Source: Folioceros fuciformis | Lineage: Eukaryota; Anthocerotophyta; Anthocerotopsida; Anthocerotales | Assembly (NCBI GenBank): GCA_049999805.1 | Contig: JBNGIO010005637.1 | Location: 1 to 35,854, forward strand | Length of the DNA stretch: 35,854 bases | Direction of reading: 5' to 3' | Shown here: positions 1 through 10,711 of the stretch, in pieces | How the letters are laid out: each line of letters starts with the position of its first letter | Numbering within the stretch: position 1 is the first letter of the stretch | Program-made: the position numbers and the translations under genes | Notes under the pieces: generated by a model | What the model saw: only the letters and a program-made list of their open reading frames with translations | Told to the model about the DNA's origin: nothing | Databases searched by the model: none

Positions 1-788
1 GGGAGTCAGTCTGTCACTTCGTGAGCTCTTGGAGGTACTCTCTACATGAGCTCTTGTGGTCTGTCCTTACTTGGTTTAGGACCTGCAATGTGTTGCCGGC
101 TATGCAACGTCTGGTAGGATCGCAAGCCGCGTGTTGCCGGTTGTACAGTGTCTAGTAGGATCACAAGGTGTAATGACCAGGGTGAAGGGCCTTGCCCTTA
201 GCTCTTGATTGTAAAGGATGTGTCTTTCTCTTGACCTGTCCACTCTTGTTCCCTGTTTGGACAAGTGCTGTAGGCCGGTCATGTTTCATGGCATCTGGTA
301 AGGTTGTGGGGAGGAGATATTCAAGAGGGGAGTGTGTTCCCTTCTTTCTTTTCTTTGGGGTTAGTCCAGTGCCTCTTGCCGGGTGGGAGGAGTTAGTAGG
401 GAAGTGTAGAGGGTAGTGGTGTCGTTGTTGGTTGCTGGTGTTGGTGTTGGAGCGAGAGAGTGAGTGAGTGAGTGAGGGAAGTCACAGATCTAAGAGGTCA
501 GGGTCGTTGTAGTGATTGGAGTGAGTTTGTGGGCACCAAGAGAGGTACAGCTGACCGCTGGACAGCAAGGCCTGTCCTACGCCTAATCAGAGCTGGAGGG
601 GAGCCCTCGAATCCATCATCAAGTCGATTGAGTCCGACCCTCCATCCACAACAGCAAGGAACCCCATCGCTCCTTTGTGGGAACGGAACCCAATGTCTCA
701 ACGACAGTGGGATAAGTGTGGCCACTAAAGGGGGAACCCATCGGCAATCAGTGCCCGGGGTTTTGCCTCCACACCCATAAACACTAAT
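1..788 (+). other. Probable 5' part of copia element B (leader and eroded gag)
   Basis: No intact gene is visible. The stretch is G/T-rich, with a GAGT-type microsatellite near 455-478 and a 41-bp unit present twice at about 91-172. From about 650 to 733 one frame, closed by a TAA, runs into the frame of the downstream zinc-knuckle ORF, so this is probably the eroded middle of gag. No LTR or primer-binding site is seen, so the 5' end of the element should lie left of the window. Assignment to B is inferred from position only. Confidence 0.35.
91..172. repeat. 41-bp tandem duplication
   Basis: Two diverged copies start with TGTTGCCGG at 91 and 132 and end in TAGGATCGCAAG or TAGGATCACAAG. It is a short local duplication with no coding content recognised. 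Confidence 0.55.
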
Positions 789-1010
789 ATGAGGCCTCCT
801 CAATCGGTAAAACATCCTGGTAATTGCCACTGGTGTGGGATTGCGGGGCATTGGGCAAGAGATTGCAGAAGAAAAAGGGCAAGTGAGCCACAGCGTGTAC
901 AGAAGACAGTTGCAACAGTATCAGCCAAGCAAAAGAATCAAGGTGACACTAAACCATCCGTGAAGATCCTTACAGTATGCTTGGCCCATACTTTTGCCCC
1001 AGAGGATATT
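789..1010 (+). pseudogene. Copia B gag C-terminus (zinc knuckle)
   Basis: This ends the nucleocapsid part of a Ty1/copia Gag, which packages element RNA. Near residue 16 of the ORF there is a complete CCHC zinc knuckle of the form C-x2-C-x4-H-x4-C (CHWCGIAGHWARDC), followed by a basic Lys/Arg-rich tail. The frame continues directly to the protease, as in a copia Gag-Pol polyprotein, but a TGA at 1011-1013 interrupts it where related elements usually have Trp just before the protease active site. The upstream gag is not recognisable. The piece is therefore a fragment of a dead polyprotein. Confidence 0.7.
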
Positions 1011-4000
1011 TGATATCTGGACTATGGGGCAACTTCACATATCTACAGAAACAAAAATCAATTTTATGAATATACTGCTCCGTATAACAACGAAAGAGTT
1101 CTGTTAGGTGATGAAACCAACAGATTTAGTCTATCTATATTGGGGAGTGGTTCATGTAAATTTATCTTACATGATTGATCCATTCTTACGATGGAGGACG
1201 TACTGTACGTTCCGTCCATGGCTAAGAACCTATTCTCCCTTAGTAAACTCATGCAAACAGGTGAGTATGAGATGCAAGCTGCAAATCGAATTTGTATGTT
1301 CTACCACAAAAACAAACGTTGATTCACAATGTTCAGAGGTGTGATAGAACATGGTTTGTATAAGCTTGATATTTATGCCATTCAGCATAGTGTATCCGCT
1401 GTTACAAAACCATCAATGAAACTTGCTGTCCTATGGCATGCAAGGTTAGGGCACGTCAACAAACGTAAGTTACTTGACATGCCTTTGGAGGATTGCCATG
1501 AAGACAGTCTACCTCAAGTATTCAAGGAGCTACCTCCTTGTGAGGCTTGTATTGTGGCCAAGCAGAAGGAATTGCCATTTCCTCAAACAGCATCTCATCG
1601 TGCTATCGAAATCCTGGAATTAGTCCATGCTGACATTTCTGGAAAAATACAAGTTGCTTCATTAGGGGGAGCAATATATTACCTTTGCCTCACAGATGAT
1701 TTCTCCAGATACACATGGACATACCCAATTCACCTGAAAAGCGACACTTTCACCATTTTTCAGGAATGGCTCTAGATCATTGAATGCCAGACGGGCAAGC
1801 AACTGAAATGTCTTCGCACTGATAACGGTTCCGAATTTGTGAACCATGCCTTCGATTCTTTCCTACAGGAACGAGGAATCCAACGTCAGCTTACTGTTCC
1901 GTACACTCCACAAAAAAACAGAGTTGCTACACGAAAGAATCAAACACTCCCATCCATGACAAGAAGCATGCTATTATGGGCAGGTCTACCACAAACTTTT
2001 TGGGCAGAAGCCATAGTTTCTGCGACCTACATACTGAACAGACTGATTACTAGTTCCCTTACCTCCAAGACACCATACAAGGCATTGTGGCATCGTAAGT
2101 CTAGTGTGCTACACCTTAGAGTTTTTGGTTCCAAGGCTTTTGCTCTCGTTCTAGGGGAGAAACGCAGGAAATTGGATCCTCGAACCCAAGCCCTTGTTTT
2201 TGTGGGTTACAACAAGCAATCCAAAGCGAACAAGTTATATAACTCTGCAAATCAGAAAGTGGTGTTAGCACGATCTGTTACTTTCCTAGAAATTATAGAG
2301 CCAAACCTCTCAGATCATTTAACAAACATCAAACCCTCAAGAGATTTACCTCCCTTTACTTCCGCTCCTGACCCTGTTGATGCAGTTTATCCATCTGAGA
2401 ACGCTGCTGACGATGAATATATTCTTGCCATAGCACCTCTAGAGAATGCTCAGGAGCACCAGCNNNNNNNNNNNNNNNNNNNNNNNNNNNNNNNNNNNNN
2501 NNNNNNNNNNNNNNNNNNNNNNNNNNNNNNNNNNNNNNNNNNNNNNNNNNNNNNNNNNNNNNNGAGATATGTAACTCAGCATCAAGTACAATTCACCTTG
2601 AACCCAAGACGCTTACAGAAGCTTATTCAGGACCCGCAAAAGATAAGTGGAAATTTGTTGTTGATGACGAATACAATTCCCTTGTCAAAAACAACACATG
2701 GACCCTTGTTGATCTACCAAAAGGGAGAAAACCCATATCTTGTAAGTGGGTATTCAAACTAAAATTGAATGCCAAAGGAGAAATAGCAAGATACAAAGCA
2801 AGACTTGTGGCACGAGGGTTTACTCAAGTTGAGGGTCTTGACTACCAAGAAACATTTTCTCCTGTTGTAAGGGCACAGTCGATAAGGATGATATTCGCAC
2901 TTGCTGCTGAATTCGATCTTGACTTGCAGCAAATGGATGTTTGCACAGCTTATCTTTGTGGCTCCCTGAATGAAGACCTGTACATGATCCAACCAGAAGG
3001 TTATGTAGACCCTAAGTATCCAAATAAAGTTATGAAGCTATTGAAAACTATCTACGGGCTAAAACAGAGTGGGAGAGTTTGGTAGTACCTTACCATCCAT
3101 GAACATTTATTGAATAACTCCTTTGTTCAAAGTGCTGCTGATGAAAATGTTTACAAACTCTCCAAAGGCTCAGGATACGTGATCTTGGCTATATATGTCG
3201 ATGATGTGATCCTTGCAACAAATGATCAGTCTCTGTTGATACAAGTAAAGGAGATGCTTAGCAATAAATTTGAAATGAAGGATATAGGTGAATTGAGATT
3301 CTGTCTAGGCATTCAGCTTCTCAGAGTTAGATCTGAAGGGTTATTGATCATACACCAGTACCAATATATACAAGAAATGCTGACACGTTTTAAGCTAGAA
3401 CAAGCACATTTAGCAGCCACACCAATATCCATGGGGGTCAAACTTACCAGCTTACAATGCCCCCAAGGACATGAGGAGATTAAGGAAATGGCCACAATCC
3501 CCTATCGACAGGCTGTTGGGAGCCTCTTGTTTATTGCGAACTAGACACGTCCTGATATACAATATGCAATTAGTACATTATCTCAGTTCCTAGAAAATCC
3601 AGGTCATACGCATTGGGTAGCGACCAAGAGAGTGTTTAGGTACCTGAAAGGAACATAATTTTATGGTCTAGCATACAAGTCAACAAGGACGAATAAACTT
3701 ATCCTTACAAGTTTTACTGATGCTGATTGGGCATCAGATAGTAACTCCAGACGGAGTCTTTCCGCTTATTGCTTCATGCTTTCATCAGCTACTATCACCT
3801 GGAGCAGTAAGAAACAAGCTTCAGTTGCCTTATCATCGACTGAAGCAGAATACAAGAGCTTAACTGAAGCTTCAAAGGAACTGGAATGGGAGCAAACCTT
3901 TCTTGTAGACTTGGGACAAATACAAGATGAGCCCACTTCATTATTATGTGATAATATGTCCGCCCTTGATTTGGTTGCCCATCCCAAATTTCATGCTAGA

Positions 4001-4120
4001 ACCAAACATATTGAAATTCAGCATCACTACATCAGAGATGTGGTTGAAAGAGGAATAGCAACAGTAGGGTATGTTCCTACTCATGAAAATACTGCCGACA
4101 TCCTAACTAAAGGTCTATAA
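1011..4120 (+). pseudogene. Copia B pol: protease, integrase, reverse transcriptase, RNase H
   Basis: The protease active site at 1020-1031 reads D-Y-G-A instead of D-S-G-A. The integrase zinc domain (HARLGH ... CEAC) lies at about 1437-1555. Two acidic catalytic residues of the integrase core are present (HADI, TDNG), but the expected Glu is Thr (ACA, 1929-1931). A 100-N gap falls between integrase and RT at 2464-2563. RT runs from about 2640 and keeps YVDD at 3194-3205. RNase H keeps Asp in FTDADWA, Glu in STEAEY and Asp in CDN. In-frame stops occur at about 1774, 3083, 3542 and 3656, and the frame shifts around 1100-1330 and after the gap. Closing motifs (HARTKHIEI, ADILTKGL) mark the normal end of copia Pol. 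The element is a non-functional fossil. Confidence 0.9.
2464..2563. other. Assembly gap (100 N)
   Basis: Exactly 100 N, a conventional placeholder of unknown true size. It lies between the integrase C-terminus and the reverse transcriptase of copia B. Confidence 0.98.
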
Positions 4121-4863
4121 AAAACTAAGCACTATCAACATATGGAGGGTTTATAGGCATGACAGACTTCTACAATAAGTCTCAAAATATGTAGTCCCCC
4201 TCCTTGATTCTTGGCAACTAGCCTTGATTCACAATGATCCCTCTACAGTTCGTCAACTTAAGAGCATGAGAAAGGACACTTTATTCCTGATGAAGTTTCC
4301 CCCTTCTCAGTTTTCTTGGCCACAGGAGCTTCAATAGAGGGCCTCGTATGACCAGTTTCCTGTGACATAAGTTTTTTGGTTAATAGCCTGTGTTAGAGTT
4401 ACAATGATAGTAGATCATTCAACAACAGGTGGATGCAGCGTAAGCGAATAATCAAATCACCTGCTGTTGAACGGTTATGGTTGGAGCTTCATTAGTGATG
4501 ACAAACTGGTGTAGATGCCGGAGCGCAAACCAGTTGCTCACCTCCTCCTCTTCTCCCCCGCTTAGGTCAAGGTTGTCATCTTTCAAGATGGGGTCGGCGC
4601 AATCAGAAGATACGGAGTCTCCTTCATCTGCAAACAGGTGCCACGAAATCTCAGAGATAATAGCCCGTCTCACCCTATAGTTTCGCAAGGCTTGTTTCAT
4701 GTCAGCTGGTGGTGATGGCCATGCCACGAGACGTGTCTCTGCAGATGCCTCTCCTATCTTGGTCCGTTTCTTTTTGGGGCGATCCTCGTGACTCTCCTGA
4801 AGTTCCCTGCTGCTTTTCGTCATTCTGATATGTGTTGAGATGCACGTCCTCACTGCGCATCTC
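4121..4863. other. Region 3' of copia B pol, no certain gene
   Basis: The first 60 bp still read as eroded copia C-terminal extension. Beyond this nothing is recognised. A minus-strand open frame (4452-4853, 133 codons) contains a basic PKKKRTK patch and an acidic stretch, and it is cut by the gap at 4864. It matches no family I know and may be chance or a fragment of an inserted gene. Confidence 0.4.
4418..4471. repeat. 14-bp inverted repeat (hairpin)
   Basis: Arm TTCAACAACAGGTG at 4418-4431 is the reverse complement of 4458-4471 (CACCTGCTGTTGAA) with one mismatch. The loop is 26 bp. It could be a hairpin in the RNA or the join of two inverted element ends. Confidence 0.55.
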
Positions 4864-4963
4864 NNNNNNNNNNNNNNNNNNNNNNNNNNNNNNNNNNNNN
4901 NNNNNNNNNNNNNNNNNNNNNNNNNNNNNNNNNNNNNNNNNNNNNNNNNNNNNNNNNNNNNNN
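4864..4963. other. Assembly gap (100 N)
   Basis: Exactly 100 N. It directly precedes a polypurine run and a putative LTR start, so the 3' end of copia B's internal region is partly missing. Confidence 0.98.
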
Positions 4964-4968
4964 GGTTT

Positions 4969-4977
4969 AAGAGGGAG
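4969..4977 (+). other. Putative polypurine tract of copia B
   Basis: AAGAGGGAG immediately before TGTG resembles the plus-strand primer site that precedes the 3' LTR in plant Ty1/copia elements. The call rests on position and base composition only. Confidence 0.45.
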
Positions 4978-5198
4978 TGTGAAAGCGTTTTGAATAAACC
5001 CTAACTTGCCGGGTTAAGCCAATAGGTGCATCTTTTCATTTTAAGCCTAGGTTATTGTATTTAAGCTGAGACGCACTTGTTATTATGGATGACTACTGAT
5101 GGAACATATATAGTTGTATATATCAAACAATAGATATATTTTTATTTACAAGTAATAAAATTCAAATGAATAAACAAATGCATTATTAGATTTTGTCA
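4978..5198 (+). repeat. Putative 3' LTR of a + strand copia element (B)
   Basis: The segment begins TGTGAAAG next to a purine tract and ends TTTGTCA, giving the TG...CA ends of LTRs over 221 bp. It is AT-rich. Its right edge coincides with the exact point where the RNase H reading frame of element A stops matching (after the codons for QLVKN). If correct, the first bases of A after it (5199-5203, ATTCT) are one copy of a 5-bp target duplication whose partner lies left of the window. No second LTR copy is present in the window to confirm it. Confidence 0.45.
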
Positions 5199-6518
5199 AT
5201 TCTTCACCAACTGGATAGCACTATGGCTATCACAATGCGACACTGGTAGCTCAACCTTGATCCCCAAATCTCCCACTAAACGAGCAAGCCACATGGCTTC
5301 CTTGCACGCCTCGGTTGCTGCAACATACTCGGCTTCGGTGGTAGATAGCGTTATGCACGATTGCAAACGAGATCGCCATGAGACTGCCTCTCCAGTGCAC
5401 ATGAAGACATAACCTGATATGGACCTCCTTTTGTCCATATCCCCTGCATAATTAGCATCCGTATATCCCACGATAGATGCATCTTCACTACCAAAACATA
5501 AGCACAAAGCTTTTGTACCATTCAAGTACCTCATAACTCCTTTCACTACCTCCCAATGCTTCCTGCCAGGGTTTGACATAAACCTGCTAACCACTCCCAC
5601 TGCAAAAGCAATGTCAGGACGTGTAGCAATCATTGCATACATCAAACTCCCTACAGCTGATGAGTATGGAACCTTCTCCATTTAGCTTTATCCTCCGCAA
5701 AACTTGGGCAATCCTTGCTTGAAAGTTTCACATATGGAGGTAACGGAGTACTCAATACCTTCCCCTTCTCCATGTTGAAACGTTGAAGCACCTTGTTAAT
5801 GTATTCAATCTAAGACAAGTAAAGCAAATGCTTCTGTCTGTCTCGACGAATACGCATGCCAAGAATATGGCTTGCCTCTTCCAAGTCTATCATGTCAAAG
5901 CGAGCATTCAACTTTGATTTCGACACTAAAATTTCATCACTACTATTCCCAGCAATTAGCATATCATCCACTTAAAGGACCAGAATGAGCAAGCTTCCAT
6001 CCTGAGCTTGCTTCATATAGAGGCAATGATCCTCTTCGCTACGCTTATGGCCTTGAGAAAGCATAAATGAGTGGAACTTGTAATACCACTCCCTAGGTGC
6101 CTGCTTCAAACCGTAAAGGCTCTTCTTTAACCTGCACACCAGATTCTCTTTGCCTTTCTCAATGAAACCCTTTGGTTGCTGCATGTATACCTCTTCATGG
6201 AGATCACCATGCGGAAATGCCGACTTCACATCCATCTGGACAAAGTTCTATGTCATTCCTCGCAACCAGAGCAAGAACACCTCGCAAGGTGGTGATTTTG
6301 ACAACTGGTGAGAAAATCTGATCAAAGTCAATACCTTGCTGTTGCTTAAAACCCTTAGCAACCAATCGTGCCTTGTACTTGGGTTTGCCATAATGAAGTA
6401 TGTCTTTCATCTTATACACCCATTTGCATGGCAACGCCTTCTTGCCCCTAGGCAACCGAACGAACTCCCAAGTTTGGTTCTTATGAAACGAATCCATCTA
6501 CGACTGCATCGCCTTCTC
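5199..6518 (-). pseudogene. Copia A reverse transcriptase and RNase H, truncated
   Basis: RT starts near 6497 (NQTWEFVRLPRG, then CKWVYKMK and YKARLVAKGF) and continues through MDVKSAFPHGDL and LYGLKQAPREWY. At the polymerase active site the Tyr of YVDD is replaced by a TAA stop (5972-5974), leaving VDDM intact behind it. RNase H retains YTDANYAGD, STTEAEY and the HCDS Asp region. It is cut at 5198/5199 after QLVKN, so its conserved HARTKH end is lost. Frameshifts occur near 6240 and around 5690. The sequence clearly differs from copia B, so A is a different lineage. Confidence 0.9.
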
Positions 6519-8019
6519 CTACCTGTCCTTGTCAGTCACTAACATGGCCTCTTGATAACAAGAGGGGTCCCCATAATCCGTCAGCATGACATAATCACGA
6601 GATGCAACATACCTGTCAGGAGGATGTGAAATCCTTCTTGACCTACGAAGCACTAGCGCCTCGACCGAAGGTGGTTGCACCCTCTCCTCTTCTACAAGTA
6701 GAGGAACTTGTTCCTGCACATCACGACGTTCAACTTGCGCGGGACAGTCAAGTCCATCTTCTTGGAAGACCACCCGTCGCACCTCCACAGTTGGAGTAGG
6801 CTTCTTGTGTATCTTGGTCTCATTGAAGAACACGTCATTGCTGCGAACCACCCTCTTGGCCTCTAGATCCCATAGACGGTATCCCATCTCCCAAGATTCA
6901 CCATAGCTAAGAAAATACATTTTCTTGACTTGGGAGCCAACTTGTCCCGAAACTCCTTCGGAACATGGTAGTATGCCTCGCAGCCAAACACTTGTAGATG
7001 CTTGTAAGACGGCTTCTTTCCAGGCCACATCTCCTCTGGAACTTGCTCATCCATAGCCCTATTAGGAGATCTGTAAATAAGATGCACCGCAGTAGTCACT
7101 GCTTCTGCCAAAAATCTGTTAGGCAATCCACACTTTGACAACAAACTACGCATCCTCTCATGGATGGTCCTGTTCAACCGTTCAACCATACCATTTTGGG
7201 GAGAAGTATACGGGGCAGTCAATTCTCTCTTGATTCCCTTGGAATCACAGAATGACTGGAAAGCCTTCGAAACATACTCTCCCCCATTGTCTGTCCTTAG
7301 ACACTTCAATCGAAGGCCAGAATGATTCTCCACAAGAGTGACGAATTTCTGAAACACTTTCAGAACATCATCCTTTCTCCTTAAAGGATAAACCCACACC
7401 TTGCGTGAGAAATCATCTATGAAAGTGATAAAATAGGATGCACCGCCTAATGATACAGTGGGCATAGGTCCACAAACGTCACTGTGAACCAATTCAAGAG
7501 GTTTACTTTTGTGTTTTCCTCTTGCTCCATTTGGTGACTTCATTTGTTTTCCATTCAAACAGTGCTCACACACGGAGAAATTAGAGAAGTCAAAAGCAGG
7601 GACGTAACCAAAATGAGATAGGATCTCCAATCCTTTTTGAGACATATGTCCTAACCGACAATGCCACAAGGAAACACTTGGCTATTCCGTTACACAAATT
7701 ACATGATCCTTGATAGTGGTTACCTGAAGTGAGTACAAAGTGCCACACTTCGATCCACGAGCTAACATAAGAGAACCTTTGGAGAACCAAACTGTGGTAA
7801 CCAACGTCATCCAACTGCCTTGCGCTAATCATGCTTTTTGTCAACTTCGGAACATGCCTAACATCCTTCAGTACAAATGAAGACCCATTGTCAAACTTCA
7901 GCGGCACATCACCAATGCCTACAATTTTGCATGCGTAGTTATTTCCAAGCCGAACACATCCTTTCTTAGTAGCATCATAGGTGCTAAACCACTCCCTATG
8001 CGGAGTAACATGGAAAGAT
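6519..8019 (-). pseudogene. Copia A protease C-part and integrase
   Basis: The stretch begins just inside the protease with HVTPHREWF, directly after the DSGAS motif that lies on the far side of the nested transposon. It passes the conserved KDVRHVPKL region. A frameshift near 7795 and a stop near 7684 follow. The integrase (7669 to about 6920) has WHCRLGHMS and CEHC zinc ligands and keeps all three acidic residues (HSDV, RTDNGGEY, QNGMVERLN). Another frameshift near 6920 separates the FGCEAYYHVP region from the hinge (YGESWEMGYRLWD), and a stop near 6500 precedes RT. Integrase inserts the cDNA; here the polyprotein cannot be made. Confidence 0.9.
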
Positions 8020-9459
8020 AACAAAGTCTAACCCAAATGGGCGGATTCCACAAAGCCCATTTTGCGCTTTTTAAATTTGTCTTGATCCGAACCCCATATC
8101 AACCTTTGATCTCTTTTCACAAACAATAAGGCCACCGACATGTATGCGTATATTATTTATTCACCAAATATCAATAAAAACAAAATAAATGCAGTAAACA
8201 TTGTGAGTCTTCTACGCGAAACTTGATATTTAACAATTGAAACATATGGTGTGCCGGTCAACCAGCGCATAAGCTATTCAAAATACTTCATGTTCTAGTA
8301 AAGGACGAGTTCAAGTTAAGTCTCACAAAAACTGGGTCATCCTGGTTGGCCTCGGAACTGTATGCAATATACCAGTGTGCCGGTCGCTTGGGTCGGGATT
8401 TTGTATATTCGGTTGTACAATAGACCGGTGTATACAATATACCGGATTTTGTATATTCGGTCTATCGGCGCACTCCTGCTGGCTCGGGCTCCAGTGCATT
8501 AGTAGACCGGCGCACTCGGGCAGCCGACAAGGGCAGAAGTGCTCCGGTAGACCGGCGCACTCGGGCAGTCGGCTAAGGCAGAAGTGCGTCGGTAGACCGG
8601 TGCACTCGGGCAGCCGGCTAGGGCAGAAGTGCACTAGGTGACTGGCGCACTTTTGGAGCTCTAGGGTAGTCCCAGACTAGACTTCAACGGCCTGTCCAAC
8701 CATCTCTTGAACGGCAGCATCCCGCCGGAAGCACGCGCCTCCTCGAGTCGCACCATGCTGCTGATCGGCAACAACCAATTTTCCGGCCCGCCAAAAACAG
8801 CTTCCCTCCCGAACGAGGACTCTGATTCGCAGAAACCTATACATCCTCAATCGCGACCAGGATACACTGCTGCCTAAAAATAACGAAAACTTGTTAGACG
8901 TTTAGATAAAAGTATTAAGTACAAACTGGTATGATAACTTTTGTATGTAGCGGCATGCAAGTTTCGCTTTCCACTTGCCATTTATGTGACTTTGGTATTG
9001 TGCGACCGGTCAACCGGCGCACTTTACCAAAGTGTGTGCCGGTCTACCGGTGCACTTCCGCTTGTTTTAGGCCGGTTGACTGGCAGTCTATCCCGCAACC
9101 CTTTTTGGAAAATGCCAACAGATAGTGACGGGTGATAGGGTTTCAAGAATAGGGTTAACTAATATGAGGTATAGCTCAAACACGCAGGACCTTACATGGA
9201 ATCAAGTAACACTTGAATTACGTGATACCCGCCATATTACGGAGTTTTGCCATGTATTTGAATACAAGGACACCCCAAAATTTGCTTATACTTTTCAAAA
9301 AACTAATATTTATGGTTGTACGCAACACTCTTTTAGGCCACATTTATACATCTCTTGACAAAAACACATGAAAATACGGAAATCTGACTCGAATTTTGAA
9401 CGTCAAAATCTCGCGAATCCCGAAATGGCGGAATCCACCCGTCTCGGTTAGACCTTGTT
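8020..9459. mobile_element. Non-autonomous DNA transposon nested in copia A protease
   Basis: The ends are inverted repeats: AACAAAGTCTAACC at 8020 and the reverse complement of AACAAGGTCTAACC ending at 9459. Similarity extends to 30 bp (25 of 30 matching). Flanking AGAT at 8016-8019 and 9460-9463 is a perfect 4-bp target duplication. Taking out the element and one AGAT rejoins the protease frame of copia A, which fixes the boundaries. No transposase or long ORF is inside, so it must be moved in trans. The 4-bp duplication fits Sola-like elements better than hAT (8), Mutator (9), CACTA (3) or Harbinger (3), but the superfamily is uncertain. The interior has a 45-bp array and many ACCGGT-type motifs. 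Confidence 0.8.
8502..8636. repeat. 45-bp tandem array inside the nested transposon
   Basis: Three copies of a 45-bp GC-rich unit start with GTAGACCGG at 8502, 8547 and 8592. Copies differ at a few bases. As 45 is a multiple of three, the minus strand reads a repeated Cys/Pro-containing 15-residue pattern, but with no start context or conserved family. I regard it as non-coding subterminal repeat DNA. Confidence 0.8.
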
Positions 9460-10385
9460 AGATGCTCCAGAGTCAATTATCCAATTAGAGAATAAGTGAC
9501 TCTCCACGGTTGTCAGTTGTGCAGAATCAAAGAAAGAAGAGATAAGAACATCTCCATCATCAACAAAATTCACCTCGTCACGCTTGATACTTGGACTTGC
9601 CTTGTTGTCGCTCTGCTTCTTCTCCTTTCCTTTATCCTTCTTGAACTTCTCGTAGTCCGTTCTGATGTGACCCTTCTTGTGACAATGGTAACGCTTAACA
9701 TTATTACGACTACGAGATTTGCTACAGGAAAGACTTCGTTCCTTGTACTTCCCCTTTGAAGTGGACCTTCCTCTCACCATGAGGGCATTGGAACCTTTCG
9801 AAGGTTCCATATTCTTCATGTTCACCTCTTTTGTCAACAGGCTACCTTCTACATTTACAACGGTAGGACCACTGGCAGGAGCGGAATTACTCAGAACTGT
9901 ATGAAAGGTGTCCCAACTCTCTGATAATGTGACCAACAGAAACATAGCTCTCACGGAATATGGGAACGAGATACCTTGAGATGAGAGCTGGCTGAAAATG
10001 GTATTGAACTCATTCAGATAATCGGACATCCTCGTCCCTTCCTTCATCTTCAAGTCCACTAGCTGTTTCAACCAGTACACCTAAGAAGCCGCACTTTGCT
10101 TCTCATACAGTCACACAACTTCTTCCATAACTCGTAACTTGTGGTCTCGTCTTTCACATTGAAGTAGACCAACTTCGACAATGTTAACATGATGGTAGAT
10201 CTAGCAAGCTCATCTAGATCCTGCCACTCATCCTGAGTCATGCAAACAGGTTTCACTCCCAGGAGCTTCATGAGCTTGATCTGTTTCTTCTGTACTAGAA
10301 CATTATACACTTATTCTTTCCAGAATGGGAAGTTAGTACCATCTAACTTCTCGATATTGAACATGACGTTTTCTGAGGACGTCAT
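9460..10385 (-). pseudogene. Copia A gag and start of protease
   Basis: The natural start is the ATG at 10385 (MTSSENVMFNIEKLDG, typical of copia Gag). A TAA after FPFWKE (about 10311-10313) and a frame break near 10075 split it. The core includes the copia Gag region (MKEGTRMSDYLNEF, FPYSVRAMFLLVTLSESW). The zinc knuckle reads RYHCHKKGHIRTDY: the first and last Cys of C-x2-C-x4-H-x4-C are missing, so zinc binding is lost. The frame ends in NWIIDSGAS, the start of the protease active site, where the nested transposon begins. Confidence 0.88.
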
Positions 10386-10711
10386 GTTTCAAAATCAATG
10401 CAAATCAAGCAAAATGCTACTTAGAAATTGTCGGAATGTAATGTAGATTCTGTTACCCTCACTCTCGTTCTGAATCGGCTGTCCACAAGCCGACTAGACG
10501 GGCCTAAATCCTTCGATTGAGATCTCGCTGCCTCGCGGCTGGGATCCCAGCTAGCCTGCGCTCGCTTCGTTCGCACCCGCGTCGCTTGCGTCACTCGCAC
10601 CTCAACTTCCTCGATGTCCGTGCTCCAGCGCCCTATCGTATGCGATGCTCGTTGGCCTAACTGGCCCGACGGCCCAATGGTTGCACCTATGTCGCCCGCT
10701 GGCCCGCGCTT
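10386..10711 (-). other. Copia A 5' leader
   Basis: Untranslated leader between the primer-binding site and gag of the minus-strand element. It is GC-rich (about 10500-10710) with many TCGC/TTCG motifs, and no ORF is supported. Confidence 0.6.

Larger units (their letters stand above)
1..5198 (+). mobile_element. Ty1/copia retrotransposon B, partial, nested in element A
   Basis: The order gag zinc knuckle, protease, integrase, reverse transcriptase, RNase H on the + strand is diagnostic of Ty1/copia (integrase before RT). Coding remnants run from 789 to 4120. A polypurine run (AAGAGGGAG, 4969-4977) directly followed by TG at 4978 marks a likely 3' LTR ending at 5198, exactly where the RNase H of the opposite-strand element A is cut. 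I infer that B inserted into A. The right boundary is moderately supported. The left boundary and 5' LTR are outside the window. The 857 bp between the end of pol and the putative LTR, including a 100-N gap, are longer than usual, so the LTR could belong to another + strand copia element. Confidence 0.5.

Noticed and set aside
4391-4398. TGTTAGAG as the start of copia B's 3' LTR
   Set aside because: No purine tract precedes it and no matching CA end or second copy was found; the border at 4978 is better supported.
8323-8634. Minus-strand ORF with a repeated Cys/Pro pattern
   Set aside because: It arises from the 45-bp array within the non-autonomous transposon; there is no signal peptide or family match, so not a real Cys-rich protein.
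8020-9459. Harbinger or hAT origin of the nested 1,440-bp element
   Set aside because: The flanking duplication is AGAT (4 bp), not TWA or 8 bp, and the ends differ from the Harbinger element at 16136.
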